Part shown: one piece after another, positions 40,318-59,580 of the stretch
Numbering within the stretch: the stretch's first letter is position 1
Layout of the letters: every line of letters begins with the position of its first letter
From: Eleginops maclovinus
Taxonomy: Eukaryota; Chordata; Actinopteri; Perciformes; Eleginopidae
Assembly (NCBI RefSeq): GCF_036324505.1
Contig: NC_086352.1
Coordinates: forward strand, 9,876,001-9,940,000
Direction: 5' to 3'
Length of the DNA: 64,000 bases
The notes under the pieces: model-generated
Seen by the model: the letters and a program-made list of their open reading frames with translations, nothing else
Told to the model about the DNA's origin: nothing
The model's database searches: none
Made by a program: the position numbers and the translations under genes

Positions 40318-42604
40318 ATGGAACCCACTGGAATCACCCCGTCATCTCCAGTGTGATGACCTGGCTATTTCGGACCATCTCGCCATCTCATTCTCTGTTT
40401 CTGTGCCCCTTCCCAGTCAGCCCAGTAAACGAACCATCACATTTCGGAAAACCAAACAGGTCTGCACATCCCTGTTGTCTTCCACCCTTGTGACCCACCT
40501 GGCCACTCCCCCTCTTAACACCACCGTGGATGGTCTGGTGGAACACTACAATACTGCTCTCTCCCTCAGTCTGGACTCAGTTGCCCCTCCCATAACCCGG
40601 TTGGTCTCATTTGCACGCCCCGCTCCCTGGTTTACTCCTGAGCTCCGCCTCATGAAAGCAGCCGGCCGCCAGCTTGAGAGGCGCTACAGGACATCTGGCC
40701 TCACCGTACACCATGAGGCCTACAAAGACCACATCAGGGACTACAAGGAGGCTCTCTTGAAGGCGAAGACACTCTACTACTCCATACTTATTAATAACCA
40801 ACAAAACCACCCTAAAAAGCTTTTCATAACAATCAACCGACTACTGCGCCCTCCTGATTCCCCCCAACCCTCTGATGCAGCTGATCTGTGTTCCAGGTTC
40901 CTGGACTTCTTTCAGAAAAAAGTGGAAACTATTCATAATCACCTTCTGCAATATTCTACGCCACCCCCCCCTTCTCCCCACCATCCTGGTGCCGACACCC
41001 CTACTGCCTGCCCACTGCAGTGTTGCCTCTCCTCCTTCACCATGTTGGACACTGACCAGGTGCATGACTTGGTGTCCAAAGCGAAGACCTCCTCCAGCCA
41101 GCTGGACCCCATGCCTACCACCCTGGTGAAGACCTGCCTCCCTGTCATCTCTGCCTCTATTGCCGCCATCATAAACTGCTCACTGGACTCTGGTGTGGTG
41201 CCCTCAGGCTTCAAAACAGCTGCAGTCATTCCCACCTTGAAAAAGCCCGGTCTGGACCCTGACGACCCTAACAACTATCGTCCAATCTCCAACCTTCCTT
41301 TCCTAAGTAAAATTCTGGAAAGAGCAGTGGCTTCCCAGCTTCAACATCACATGTCACACCATGAGCTCTTTGAACCCCTCCAATCTGGCTTCAGAACTCA
41401 ACACAGCACCGAGACCGCCCTCATTAAAATCACTAACGACCTGCTCACTGCCGCCGACAATGGCCTCATCTCCATCCTCATCCTCCTCGACCTCTCTGCA
41501 GCCTTTGACACAGTGTCCCACTCCATCCTCCTCTCCCGTCTCACTGAGCTCATCGGCCTCAGGGGCTCAGCTCTCTCCTGGTTTCAGTCCTACCTTTCCA
41601 ACCGCAAACAATATGTCACCCTGAAAGATGCCAACTCCATCCTGGCCCCAGTCAATCATGGCGTACCCCAGGGATCTGTGCTCGGCCCTCTCCTCTTCAC
41701 CATCTACATGCTCCCCCTCGGCCAAATTATTCGTCACCACGGCCTCAGTTTCCACTGCTACGCCGACGACACTCAACTGTACATCAGCACCAAACCCTCC
41801 ACTCTGCTCCCACCTGGCCCACTCATCAACTGTCTGCAAGAACTAAAAACCTGGATGACCTCTAACCTCCTCAAACTCAACAGCAATAAAACTGAGCTCA
41901 TGGTTGTGGCGCCCAAGCCACTGCTCAGGAAGGTTGGGGATCTTCTCCTGGAAGTGGATGGCTGCTACATCACCCCATCACCCGTTGTCCGCAACCTGGG
42001 TGTCATTCTCGACCCCACTCTATCATTCCAGTCCCACATTAACAACATCACTAAATCTGCATTCTACCACCTGAAAAACATCTCAAGACTCCGACCCTCA
42101 CTTTCAGCCTCAGTAACCGAAACCCTCATTCACTGCTTCATCTCCACCCGCCTGGATTATTGCAATGCCATCCTCACAGGTCTCCCCTCAAAAACCCTGG
42201 ACAGACTGCAATATGTACAGAACTCTGCTGCTAGGGTCTTAACTGGCATTAAGCCCTGGCAGCACATCACCCCCACCCTCATGCAGCTCCACTGGTTACC
42301 TGTCAAATTCCGCATCAAATTCAAAATCCTATTACTCACCTACAAGTCCCTCCACGCCCTTGCCCCCCGTTACCTCTCCGACCTCCTACACCCCTACACC
42401 CCCCTGCGGTCCCTCAGGTCCTCTGTCAAGGACCAGCTGGCAGTACCCCGCACCCGACTTAAGACTTTTGGGGACAGGGCCTTTTGTGTGTCTGCCCCTA
42501 CCATGTGGAACCAACTCCCCCCACACATCCGCTGTGCCCCCTCAGTTGATTCATTTAAAAAGCACCTCAAGGCACACCTTTTCTCTGAGGCCTATGGACT
42601 TTAA
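40238..42604 (+). CDS. L2-type LINE reverse transcriptase ORF (endonuclease truncated)
   Basis: A 788-codon open frame. Residues 45-50 (SDHLAI) are the end of an apurinic-type endonuclease, and the rest of that domain is missing. The reverse transcriptase follows with YRPISNLPFLSKILE, the motif LLDLSAAFDTVSH (catalytic Asp418) and YADDTQLY at 508-515 (catalytic Asp510 and Asp511). It ends in a CR1/L2-type C-terminal region with HWLPVKFRIKFKILLLTYKS. The first 25-30 codons are probably flanking intron read by chance. The frame has no stop, so the insertion is young, but without endonuclease and ORF1 it cannot move on its own. The base composition is much richer in C than the surrounding intron. 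Confidence 0.9.
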   Translation: MLDFFKQLCMLCVIFSHEAVFRPWGVVWNPLESPRHLQCDDLAISDHLAISFSVSVPLPSQPSKRTITFRKTKQVCTSLLSSTLVTHLATPPLNTTVDGLVEHYNTALSLSLDSVAPPITRLVSFARPAPWFTPELRLMKAAGRQLERRYRTSGLTVHHEAYKDHIRDYKEALLKAKTLYYSILINNQQNHPKKLFITINRLLRPPDSPQPSDAADLCSRFLDFFQKKVETIHNHLLQYSTPPPPSPHHPGADTPTACPLQCCLSSFTMLDTDQVHDLVSKAKTSSSQLDPMPTTLVKTCLPVISASIAAIINCSLDSGVVPSGFKTAAVIPTLKKPGLDPDDPNNYRPISNLPFLSKILERAVASQLQHHMSHHELFEPLQSGFRTQHSTETALIKITNDLLTAADNGLISILILLDLSAAFDTVSHSILLSRLTELIGLRGSALSWFQSYLSNRKQYVTLKDANSILAPVNHGVPQGSVLGPLLFTIYMLPLGQIIRHHGLSFHCYADDTQLYISTKPSTLLPPGPLINCLQELKTWMTSNLLKLNSNKTELMVVAPKPLLRKVGDLLLEVDGCYITPSPVVRNLGVILDPTLSFQSHINNITKSAFYHLKNISRLRPSLSASVTETLIHCFISTRLDYCNAILTGLPSKTLDRLQYVQNSAARVLTGIKPWQHITPTLMQLHWLPVKFRIKFKILLLTYKSLHALAPRYLSDLLHPYTPLRSLRSSVKDQLAVPRTRLKTFGDRAFCVSAPTMWNQLPPHIRCAPSVDSFKKHLKAHLFSEAYGL

Positions 42605-42666
42605 CCCCCTCACAACCCCACCTGGCGCCCTGCGCACTTGCACCCTCGCTCGCTCTCGCGCACGCA

Positions 42667-42702
<36 letters not shown>

Positions 42703-42780
42703 TTGTAAAGCGACCTTGAGAGTCCTGAAAGGCGCTATATAAAATTAATTTATTATTATTATTATTATTATGACCTAGAG
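40318..42780 (+). mobile_element. 5'-truncated L2-clade LINE in pkm intron 1
   Basis: The element runs from about 40,318 (estimated truncation point) through the ORF to a 3' end reading aaggcgctatataaaattaattta followed by TTA repeats (about 42,758-42,770). A CA run at 42,669-42,700 lies inside its short 3' UTR. Truncated 5' ends and a short tandem-repeat 3' tail are usual for L2-type elements. It is in the same orientation as pkm. I see no clear target-site duplication. Confidence 0.85.
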
Positions 42781-45700
42781 TAGTGCTGCACACTGCTGTG
42801 GTGTGTCGTAGTAGAAGTCTCATGTACGTCCATTGTATCCAGTCATGGCGATTGCTCGGTTACAGAAGGATCTGTCCCTTTCCATTATCCTCACCGAAGG
42901 GATTTACTCTTGAGCATTTGAATGTGTCCTATGCATGCACGCACACTGCAGCGTTCGGATCTGCTTGGACTGCTGTTGCAGGGAGGGGTTTGCTCATTGG
43001 CGTTGAAAGCTGCAACACTCTGGGGTTGTTCTGGAGGTCATTGGCTGTAAGGTGTCTGTTTGTACCAGGGAGCAGCAGTAAGATCTACCGGGGGTATGTA
43101 CTGCATCCTTCAAACGCTGCTTGTTTGAGTGAGTGCAACTGAGATCTCTTCCACTGTGTCTGTGAGCCAAATAGGATAAGCCCGGTGTTGCGTCACAGCC
43201 TTAGTAGATGATACTGAATGTCATGTCACCCTGATAGCAATGCTACTACCATGCCTGCTCGTGTTTGCACAGGTGCGTATTAAAGGAATAATGAACAAGA
43301 AGATAGTGACCGACATCTTGTTAACAGAGAGTATGTTTCAAAGGTGGAAGGGATTGGAGGGGATTATTAGTTGCCAGATCTAAAGTTAGCCCTGCCTCTG
43401 TGTCACGGTTACTATGGCTGCTGTTAGCCAATGGTGGCTGCTCACTGGCTGTTCTGGGGTCAGACACACTATCCATGTTAGTCAGTCAGCCAATTAGGAC
43501 ATTTTGTATTTCTGACAACCAGGAGTTGACCAACTAGATCAGGAAGAACACGATTACTGTACTTGGAGAAGGATAGTCACTACCTGATTTTCAAAATGTT
43601 TTAGAGCATGTCACATTCCCTCTGATACTTAAGCTCTGAAATAACATCTCAGCTGAGGATGCAGCCAGTGTTTGGATGAGTTTTGGAATTGCATCGAGGG
43701 CCTTTCATTAAATGTACTTGTTGACTAATGAAATTTGACCGCATGAGAGGTAAGACCTTTAATTCCATTCCATTTTGCCAATTAGTGTTGTACATACATT
43801 TCAAGTCCTGAAAATATTGAGCTGAGGGGATATAGACTAAACATAAAATAAAACATGACACTCCCTTAATAAGGCTTGCTGTAAATGGAGGAAAATTATG
43901 ATTAAAATGGAAACACATTGTGCTATCATTCTAGGTATCACATTGCACTCCTAAGTCATGAATCCTAAGTCAAGCTACATTATGTTGTATTAAAAACAAT
44001 CTTTTGATAACTGTTAATACTGTTGACCATTGGATCATTGCTATGAGTGGCCTTAAACATACTCTCAACTGTGTTTCCCCTTTCAGTGTTGAAACTGTAA
44101 CTGCCAGTATTGCATTGTCTTTAGTATTACATTAAACTGAAGTTGTAATCTTTATTGGTCATGCTGCAATAGCACACCATTTGCAGAAGATACTTTATAG
44201 ATGGCTTCAATTAGCATGACTCAAGAGTTGAATGTCTATAGTTATTCTTAAAGGGGAATTGTTTAGTCAAAGAGACTTTCATTAGTCACTATGGCATCAA
44301 ATAATTAATGTAAAAAAATAAGCACCAGGCCAGGGTAACAGCAGATGCTCTCATTTGAAACGCTGTAGCCAACAAAGATCTGATGGTTTTAATGGAGAAA
44401 CATAAAAAACTTAACGTGTGTGAGAGAATTTCACAATTGTCTTAATTATTAAAAAAGACATCCCCTTAAGACATTTATAAAACAGTGGCTGCCAATATGC
44501 AGACTCTATGTTTGTTCCCCCCCCCCCCCTCTCTGCAGTCTTTTCCTGCGGTTCAGTCCATGAGGATGTCAGCTCCCAGCCTTTTCCATGCTTGTCTGTG
44601 TTGCAGTAGAGGGATGTGACTGTGCTCACGTACAGCAGTGGGCTGCTCCTTTTGCCTGTTACATCATCACCCAGTTAAAAGAGTCTGCTGGTAAATGGGT
44701 CTGTCTGGAATCCCCCACTGTGATGCATTCATTAGTTTTTTCTGAGTGACTCAATGATCGCGTCTTTAGGAGCAGTTGCACCATCTTCAGCTTCAGTTGC
44801 AGGTTGTTTATTTGTACCCGTAGGTAGAATTGGTTTGCAGATAACAGACAAGGGATCAATCATGACTCGCATTGTAAAAAAACACAGAAAAATCTCATGC
44901 AGCCTTCACAAATCTGCCATCCTCCTACGGACACCCAGCTGGGTCTACATTAGCATTTTGTGCCACGTTTCTACTGGTGTCAGAATTCAGAGCAGGTCCA
45001 AAGGGAGTCCTATAAGGATGACAGGGTTCCTCTTCCCTTAAAGAGATATCTGTCACCCTATTGCTCTCCCAAGGAAGCAACCAGTGAGAGTGTTCTTTGT
45101 TGAAGTGCACCTCATAATTTAAACAAAGGGAACCTGATCTCTCCCTGTTGGGTGGTTTGGATTGTGTCTAGAGATTGTACTTGGCAAGTATTCATTATAT
45201 TTTTTGTGTTGAGTGAAATGTACCTAGGGATAATGGGACCTTCGCTCAATTGCTTTCACATCCCTCTTACATTTCATGTATTTCATTAATGTTGTACATT
45301 AAGTTCTAGTTGTGTTATCATAATCCTGCTTTGTTTAACCTAATTTGTATTAAAACTGCCTGTACTTTATTCTCACGTTGTATTTTGCTGATGGGAACGG
45401 TGAGGAAAGAACAGGAGGCGGATAGTGTACACATCTAACCCCACTTCATGTGCATCATTGATAATGCAGTAGAAAAATGTAGGTATCTGCACCCTGAATT
45501 TCCACTCTCAGCTCACACGTTTCACCAGCTTGAATGCCCAACCAAGCATTGCAGCCTGTCAGATGACCTGTTATGTAACCACAACAAATACAGCTGTAGT
45601 AGAAGCAGCATTCCTCATCAGAGTATCCCTGCTACTCCTTCCCTTTATACACCTACCTTTGTGGCTACTTGCTGAGACATGCCTCAACGTTAATGTGTTA

Positions 45701-46740
45701 ATTGAGTGCTCATAATACTGTCAGAAAGAGAAAAGGGGAAAAACGGAAGTGTTAAAGCAAGGCTTCGAGCACCAGGACAGTATTGAGACACAGGTTTTGA
45801 TGTAATATCTCTTTGGTGCTACGGTGTACAGTATTTATCTTTATTCTTTTTCTGGTAAGAAATTACTGATGAAAGCTTGGCAGGTCCAGCCCTGTAGTCG
45901 TGATGGTGTCGTTGCCATGGGTGACTCAGCGAAAAGTGGGTGGGAACAGCATGTACTATCAGCTATACTGCGCTACTCGTAGGATCATGGCAGCAGTGCG
46001 GTGCAATGCAGAGGAGTTATCCCTTAGCACTTAAAATCCACGTTACTGTATCTGTAATCAACTGAAGATTAGTGGGGGCTTTTTCCCCAGTTGTCATATT
46101 CATACATGAATTCACTCTATAAGATAGTCTTGTGCTAAGTAGCTCACAAAACCAGTGGCAACATTTCATACGCCTCATCTTAGTCTGTATGGTGTTGGTG
46201 GCTGCAGTTAGTCCAAAATAGATATGCAGGAGGTGAATAACAACCATATTTATCCCTGTGGTACGTCAGCAAACAACGTGATGAATTGATTCCCCCTGGG
46301 GCATCATCCTTTCCTTTTACTTTACTATCACGAGGTTAGCTTCAAAGCAGGATTAGGTACACTCAGTGTGTTGAGAAGGAAAGTCAGCGGGGTGTATCCG
46401 GTGCCATTACTTTCTGGCCAGTGTGATCTCGCTGGGAATTAAATCCCTCTCCTGAGATCTCTCAGTCCACTGAGTTATACTTCAGTACAACCACAGTGTG
46501 ACAATTGTGCTAGCTACCAGCCAACTGTTGTTACTCTCACAGTCTCGTAATACAAGCGAACCAGCACTGTTTTTAAAAGTCCATTTTTATAAATCATATT
46601 CTGGTTTCAACTTTTGAAGTGGCTTGCAACTTCAGAAAGGATTTCAGTAATCCCGACCCGGACTAAGAGTGGTCAACCAAAGAAAGCTGTCTGCTGCCAT
46701 CGCCGCGTCCGAATTATTTCACCATTTCTTTTTTCTGCAG
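42781..46740 (+). other. pkm: pkm intron 1, 3' part
   Basis: Noncoding, ending in the acceptor tttttctgcag at 46,740. A possible decayed tRNA-like SINE head lies on the minus strand at about 46,425-46,495 (taactcagtggactgag with a weak ggatttaattccc box). Nothing else is recognised. Confidence 0.4.
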
Positions 46741-46768
46741 GACTTCTAAGTTTGCACCAGTGAAAACC

Positions 46769-54005
<7,237 letters not shown>

Positions 54006-55125
54006 ACAGCCAACGGGGCTGCGCCGCTTTCTCCCTCCACCTTCATTTATGTTTCATAGCGCTCCACCCTACACTCCAGCTCACAACCCCCCCCCCGGTG
54101 CAACTGCTGGGCTCATAGACTCGAAACCCTGAACAATTGATAATGTAGGCAATGATGCAAAGCAATTAGAATTAGAGTACAGCCTCCATGGCTAAAGAGC
54201 TGTTTTGGGTGGAGTTTTGATTCGTCGATTTCCACTTTGTCTCCATTCCTTTCACGTCTCTCAATCAAAACCAGTCTGCAGGGCCTCAGATTAAAACACC
54301 GTGACCAGAAACTGCTGTATTTATTCACTCAAACACTTATTATTAGAGGTGAATCAGTCTGAGAGTGAATGCTTCCTGGTCTGTGTGCATGTGCATACTG
54401 CCTCCTGTTTAGGTGGAGTTGGGCTTATCTTTTTCAAAAGAGGACTGTAACAGTGTACTGATACAACCCCTCCGCCGATATAACGAACAAACTTGTGACG
54501 TCCTAAATCAAAGGGCTCCTCCTGCAGAACAGCCTTGGCTCCACCCAAACAGACCCTTGCGTAGTGCTGTCTGTATGAAGTGTCCTCTCCAGCTATCACT
54601 GTAAGTGTAGGTGTTGCACTCCTTATCTAATCCAGACGATGTTACATTCAATGTTATACTTAACTTCTGTAAATTGTCGTTTTGTTTTGGGACATCCAAT
54701 ACAACTTATATTTTGTCTAACTCTAGAGAAATGTTAGTGTTGGATGTCCAGAGTTGTTTGAGCTAGTTACTGTATTTGTGTTCATAGATGTGACAAAAGG
54801 CCTTTACAGTTTATTGAATTTGGCGCATATGTAAGTTGACTGATATGAAAGAGCACTTTTAGGGTATTTCCAAAGGGGACATGATGAAGGGATGACACCC
54901 AGTCCCGCTCAACTCCAGCGCGAGAGGGGGCGCACCCCTCTGCTTGTCTTTCTCCTTCTATGTTGGTGATCCACTGTAGCTGTCTGTGTGTCTAACATGC
55001 TTCTGATTGTAAGACTAGAGTTTCAGAACTAACTAAATGTAAAGGGTTATTATAATGTTTAGCTGGTGTACTGAGCTGTCCTTAAAGACTGGATTTCCAT
55101 CAATAAAAGAGATGAGCACCTACTT
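54006..55125 (+). other. pkm: pkm 3' UTR
   Basis: About 1.1 kb from the stop codon to just past AATAAA at 55,102-55,107. It contains a C-run (54,090-54,098) and no significant open frame. It is almost completely missing from the duplicated copy near 60,150-60,220. Confidence 0.75.
55102..55107 (+). terminator. pkm: pkm poly(A) signal
   Basis: AATAAA in ccatcaataaaagagatgag, followed within 30 bases by a GT-rich stretch (cttgtgtgttgtttg), the usual downstream element. The same signal is kept in the duplicate at 60,196-60,201. Confidence 0.75.
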
Positions 55126-55601
55126 TAACTCCGCCTTGTGTGTTGTTTGACGATGAATAATCATGGTTTGTTCTCTTAAGGTAAGGGTCCTCGATGGTCT
55201 AAAACAGCGAGTGTTCTCAAAAGTGAAATCACCTGCTATATGTACAGGGGTGCAGGGTTTAAGAATCCATCTACATGTACAGCGTATTCAGGTTGATTTC
55301 TTATACAATACTAAAGTCGTATTCAACAAGGATTTATACATTATTTCAAAATTTGAATCTTTTGCGTCTGAATAATCTATACTCAACATGTAATAGAAAC
55401 ATACTGCCTTGCTAGCTGAGCTGATTGTCATAAATATGTAGTTTTATTATCTTTTTATATCTACTACTTTTTTGTGAAGGTGACAACTTTGATATTCAAG
55501 ACCGACACACCCCATGAAGTTATGTAACTCGTCACCCAAGGTTAACATGCCTCTCACTGCTAGCGTATGAATGCACAATCCAGTCAAAACATAAGGAACC
55601 C

Positions 55602-55607
55602 TTTATT
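55602..55607 (-). terminator. dhdh: dhdh poly(A) signal
   Basis: TTTATT on the plus strand, AATAAA on the minus strand, 53 bases past the dhdh stop codon. It faces the pkm poly(A) signal 500 bases away, so the two genes converge without overlap. The duplicate keeps it at 60,724-60,729. Confidence 0.75.
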
Positions 55608-55659
55608 CTCCAACACAAACTGATTCTTTTCAACAAGGTCAATGTATCCAGCTTAGCAT

Positions 55660-58600
55660 TTACTTGCTGTCCTGGCTGTACACCACCCCAACCTGCCTGC
55701 GAATCTCGTCCTCCAACTCAGCCAGCAGCAGAGAGTCAGCGTGGGAAACGACTGCACTCTCCTTCAGCCCTACATGGGAAATATCACACTGTCAGAATCA
55801 AACACCTACATATGGGAACATAGGGAATCTATAATATTCCAGTGTTTCTGATGCCACCTTGTGTTGTGAGTGTGTACAACAAGCCTAATAGCGATTGAAC
55901 TGAGGTTATTTGGGAATATAATTGACTTCAGAGTGAGAAAAACATGTTATCTTTTTAATTGAGTTATATAATAATGTTCAGAGTGCACTTACAAGTGATA
56001 GTTTAGTCCCAGTTTTGCAGGAAAGATTCATTTTTGTATGATGAGTTTAACAGTAGTTCATTTTTGTTAGCGCCAGGAATAATTATCTAGCTATAAAGAA
56101 AGTATGTTTGGAGGACTCTGAAAGAGAGGCCATAATGTGAACATATCCTGATGTATGAGTTTTAGTCTTATTTGATTAATATACTCTGAAGACAATTTGT
56201 GAACATTGACCTGAGCTGAATCATTGTTTGTCAACTGACATTTTATATACTGCAATACTTTAACCCTGTTCCTATTGTTTAATTTAAGAAGAGTCTGATG
56301 CAAAAAGCATTAGAGATTAATCATGAACCACTGCATAGCGCCATCTCTTGTCCAGCAGTGTCTCAGTCAGTAGGGGCTTGGACTGGGAATCGTATGGTTG
56401 CCGGTTCAAGTCCTCGAACAGACTTGAAATATGGAAGGTGGGCTGCTACTTGGAGAGGTCCCAGTTCCCCTCCTAGGCCCTGCTGTGGTGCCCTTGAGCA
56501 AGGCACCGGACACCTCCAATCCCCCCTCCACATTGCTCCCCGGGCGCTGCACAATAGCTGCCCACTGCTCCTAGTACTAGGATGGGTTGGCAGAGGACCA
56601 ATTTCACTGTGTGTGCTCTGCTGTGTGCATGTATGTGGCAAATAAGGAGGGTTTCATCCTCCAATTCTATCTATCTATCTCCTGGAATATCGGGTCCATT
56701 TCATTCATGTAGTTTAATGTTGCATGAGTTGGCAGAAATGAGTCACCTTTTTTCAGGAGTAGTATATTATAGTAAAACAACTAAGACATATATTTATCAT
56801 TTAGCTTATTTTTCATCTTAGTCTCTGTTTGGACAAAAAATCCTTACCTGAACATTCACAAATCATTGATGGTCACTTTTTTGTTAATACATAAATTCAT
56901 TATTGTAGTGATGTAAATACAGTGTAAAATATGCTGAAACCCACAGTACCTTTGAGCAAACACTGTCGGACCTCCTCTGCCTCGTAACGCATCCCTGTAC
57001 TGTTGAGGAAGTTGAGGGGCAGGTAAGGCTCTGGTAGTGGGTACTGGGTCTCCTTCCCATTCACCTCTAATGATATGGGGCACCACATGTTGTCAGGAAT
57101 CTAAAAAGCATGCCACAGGATATTTTCACAAAAATAACATCAGACAATTATGATATATATACAGTTTAATACGTGCAAAGGAAACACTTAACTGAAACGG
57201 GAAAATAGTATATACAAATTTCGAAAGGGAATTTAACTTTCAGACCATTTTCACTCGTTATTTGACTAAGCGAACCTGCTGATATGACCTACCCTGATGT
57301 CTCCCTTTGTGCCAGCAATAATGGCGTCATTGGGCAGCTTGACACCTGAAGAGCAGGTGAACACGGCCATCCTGTTCCTGGAGAACTTCAGAGTGACAAC
57401 CACAGTCTCATCCACTCCTGCAATAACATACAGATATATGATTAACATTTGAAGGACAGATCATGCACAGGAACATTTTACTTGATTAAGAAATTATTGA
57501 GACATGCAATAACTGATCTGCTGCTAATCACATCAACAAAATTTAGCAGTGTCATTGTTTGAAAAGGTGCAACATTGCAGTGTCTGCCATGACCTCTGCA
57601 AATAAAGTGTTGGGTTAGTTTATGGCACTGTGCTTTATAATGAAGGATAGTAAAACTGTGTATAAGAATGTAGGACAACACTAGGTGGACTATCAAAGCT
57701 TAACTTTTATTGTACCAGTTGAGTTGATATTTTGTCATACAGGAACACTCCCTTGGTTAAAGATGATCAATTCACATAAAATATGAACTACACTTTATAC
57801 AAAAATGAAACACTTTTTCAGTACCTGAGTCCAGACAGACCCCCTTGGCCTGGATGCTCTCCGGCTTCTCTCCGTTGTACACCATGCAGGTGAACTGCAG
57901 GCAGTAGATGCCAACGCCCAGAATTGTTCCTCCACCCAATTCCTTCTCAACCGCCCTCGGCACGTGTGATAGCGGCACACCAAACTCCGATCTCACCATC
58001 TTAACCTCTCCCAGCTCCCCTTGGTCCAGCAGCCGCCTGATCTCCACTGAGGCTGGGAAAAACCGGGTCCACACAGCCTAGAGCCGAGGGCAGGAGGCAG
58101 TTCACATAGTCAGTGCTTTCATAGGTGCTGTCTTATTTGTAGGTGACTGACATTAGTCATTTTAAGTTTGCAGGTGAAAAATGGAGGACACAGAATTAAA
58201 GCTATAAATACATTATATATCATTTATTTTTTGGGACTGACTCCATCCTTACCTCCATGAGAAAGACATCATTCCTCTTGGCAGAAGCCAGGATCTCCTT
58301 CACCTCCTTGGAGTTCATGGCCAGCGGCTTCTCACACAGCACGTTCTTCTTGGCATTTGTGAAAAGCAGGCAAGTGCTGAGATGGTAGGGGTGGATAACT
58401 CCAATGTACACAACATCTGCATACAAATGAAAACACAAACCAGAGAACATGCTGTGATGTTTTGCAATGTCAAAATATATATTATGGTATAATAACCACA
58501 GGAAATCAAGACAGTTTTGGTTCAAACTGAATACAAGAGTAATACAAGCACCATCAGCAACTCTGATTTGACAAAGGTCTGAAAGAAACCAACCTATGTC

Positions 58601-59454
58601 TGGATCTCTGGCCAGCTCCTCATAGCTGCCGTATGCTCGGGAGATGCTGTGCTTTGTGGCAAACTCCTGTGCATCCTCAAGCTTACGAGCTGCCACAGCC
58701 ACAACCTGTGAATACAGTTTCAGAATATTATTTATCACAACATGGTAATCCTCCACCTTAATAAAAATTCCCACCAAGTAAAATGTCCTTGCAGAAAAAC
58801 AATTACACCATCTGACTACTGGAACCATATTAAATGTTCTGTCTAACTTCAATAACTAATTGCTCTTGCTAAAACTATGCAATTCTGTGTTTGGAGGCAG
58901 CTATACTATACTTTATTATAGTAACCCATTTATAGTCAGTTAAAAGATTCAATAAAGATAGTGTTTAAAGCTAAATGTTGTTTTTAAAGTGGTATGCAGC
59001 TTAATGTTTTGCCTTAGTGTAATTTAATACGGCTTACCGTAAACTCGGTTATAGAGTGAAAAGAAAATGTGCCCATTTAGTGTGTACTTTACGGTAATAA
59101 AAAATAAAAGAAGCGTGGCACAACGAAATGCTGCAGACTGTTGTTTTAAATGTCGATGAACTCGTTAAAACTGCAGGTTGCACATCTTCAACACTGGATT
59201 AGGATTTGATTTTAACCAAAGACTGTAAGAAATGTGTGTGAACTGTCAATACACATACTCTCAATGGAGCGAAACCCCTCGCTGGGTGCAGTGAATACAC
59301 TGTAGTAGAGAAGTGTTGCAAACTAGAGATTTTAAAGTGTCTGCGCTTCTCCTGCTGCTGGTACCTGGTGGTGTTCCGGAGGAAGGGTCTTCAGAGCGAC
59401 AGTGAAGTCATGACTGATCTTCCCCGCGCTGCAGATTCCCCACCTGGTTGCCAT
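55660..59454 (-). CDS. dhdh: dhdh copy 1: dimeric dihydrodiol dehydrogenase
   Basis: Gfo/Idh/MocA-family NADP-dependent oxidoreductase (trans-1,2-dihydrobenzene-1,2-diol dehydrogenase, also D-xylose 1-dehydrogenase). Exons in transcript order: 59365-59454 (ATG), 58594-58705, 58253-58416, 57825-58077, 57293-57417, 56950-57100 and 55660-55769 (TAA). They join to 334 residues, the family length. The N-terminal [10 protein letters not shown] is the NADP-binding turn of the Rossmann fold. LCEKPLAMN holds catalytic Lys97, then Trp125, Tyr180 (GVGIYCLQF), Trp254 and Phe279. Position 176, where the family has Asp (human LLDLGIYC), is Gly here through a GGC codon. All splice sites are GT/AG. The start is the only ATG giving the Rossmann turn at the N-terminus. 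The gene is convergent with pkm. Confidence 0.95.
56349..56680 (+). mobile_element. tRNA-derived SINE (family member 2) in dhdh intron 6
   Basis: Same family as the copy at 1,868-2,170: A-box word tctcagtcagtagg (56,361-56,374), B box GGTTCAAGTCC (56,403-56,413), the shared body, an AATAAGGAGG-like tail and a terminal ATCT repeat (56,667-56,680). The paralogous position in the duplicate reads straight through (gcgccatctcctgg, near 61,460-61,475), so the insertion point and ends are directly visible. It is opposite in orientation to dhdh. Confidence 0.9.
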
Positions 59455-59580
59455 ATTGGACACTTCGACAGGAAACTCAAGAAATCAGATTGAGTCGTTA
59501 ATCTGACTTTATGTAAAACAGTGGCACTTCTCTGCCGCATGGTGGAGCCGCAGTATCACATTTAACTGTGTGACAACAGG
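59455..59580 (-). promoter_or_regulatory. dhdh: dhdh upstream sequence next to a duplication breakpoint
   Basis: Only about 126 bases separate the dhdh start codon from the point where duplicated pkm-intron sequence begins. There is no TATA box. The core promoter of dhdh copy 1 must lie here or inside the duplicated pkm-derived DNA. Confidence 0.35.

Noticed and set aside
40607..41274. Minus-strand and other-frame ORFs within the LINE
   Set aside because: They are shadows of the reverse transcriptase frame, caused by its C-rich codon use.
46425..46500. Minus-strand tRNA-derived SINE head
   Set aside because: The A-box-like word is fair but the B box is poor and no body follows, so I mention it only within the intron note.
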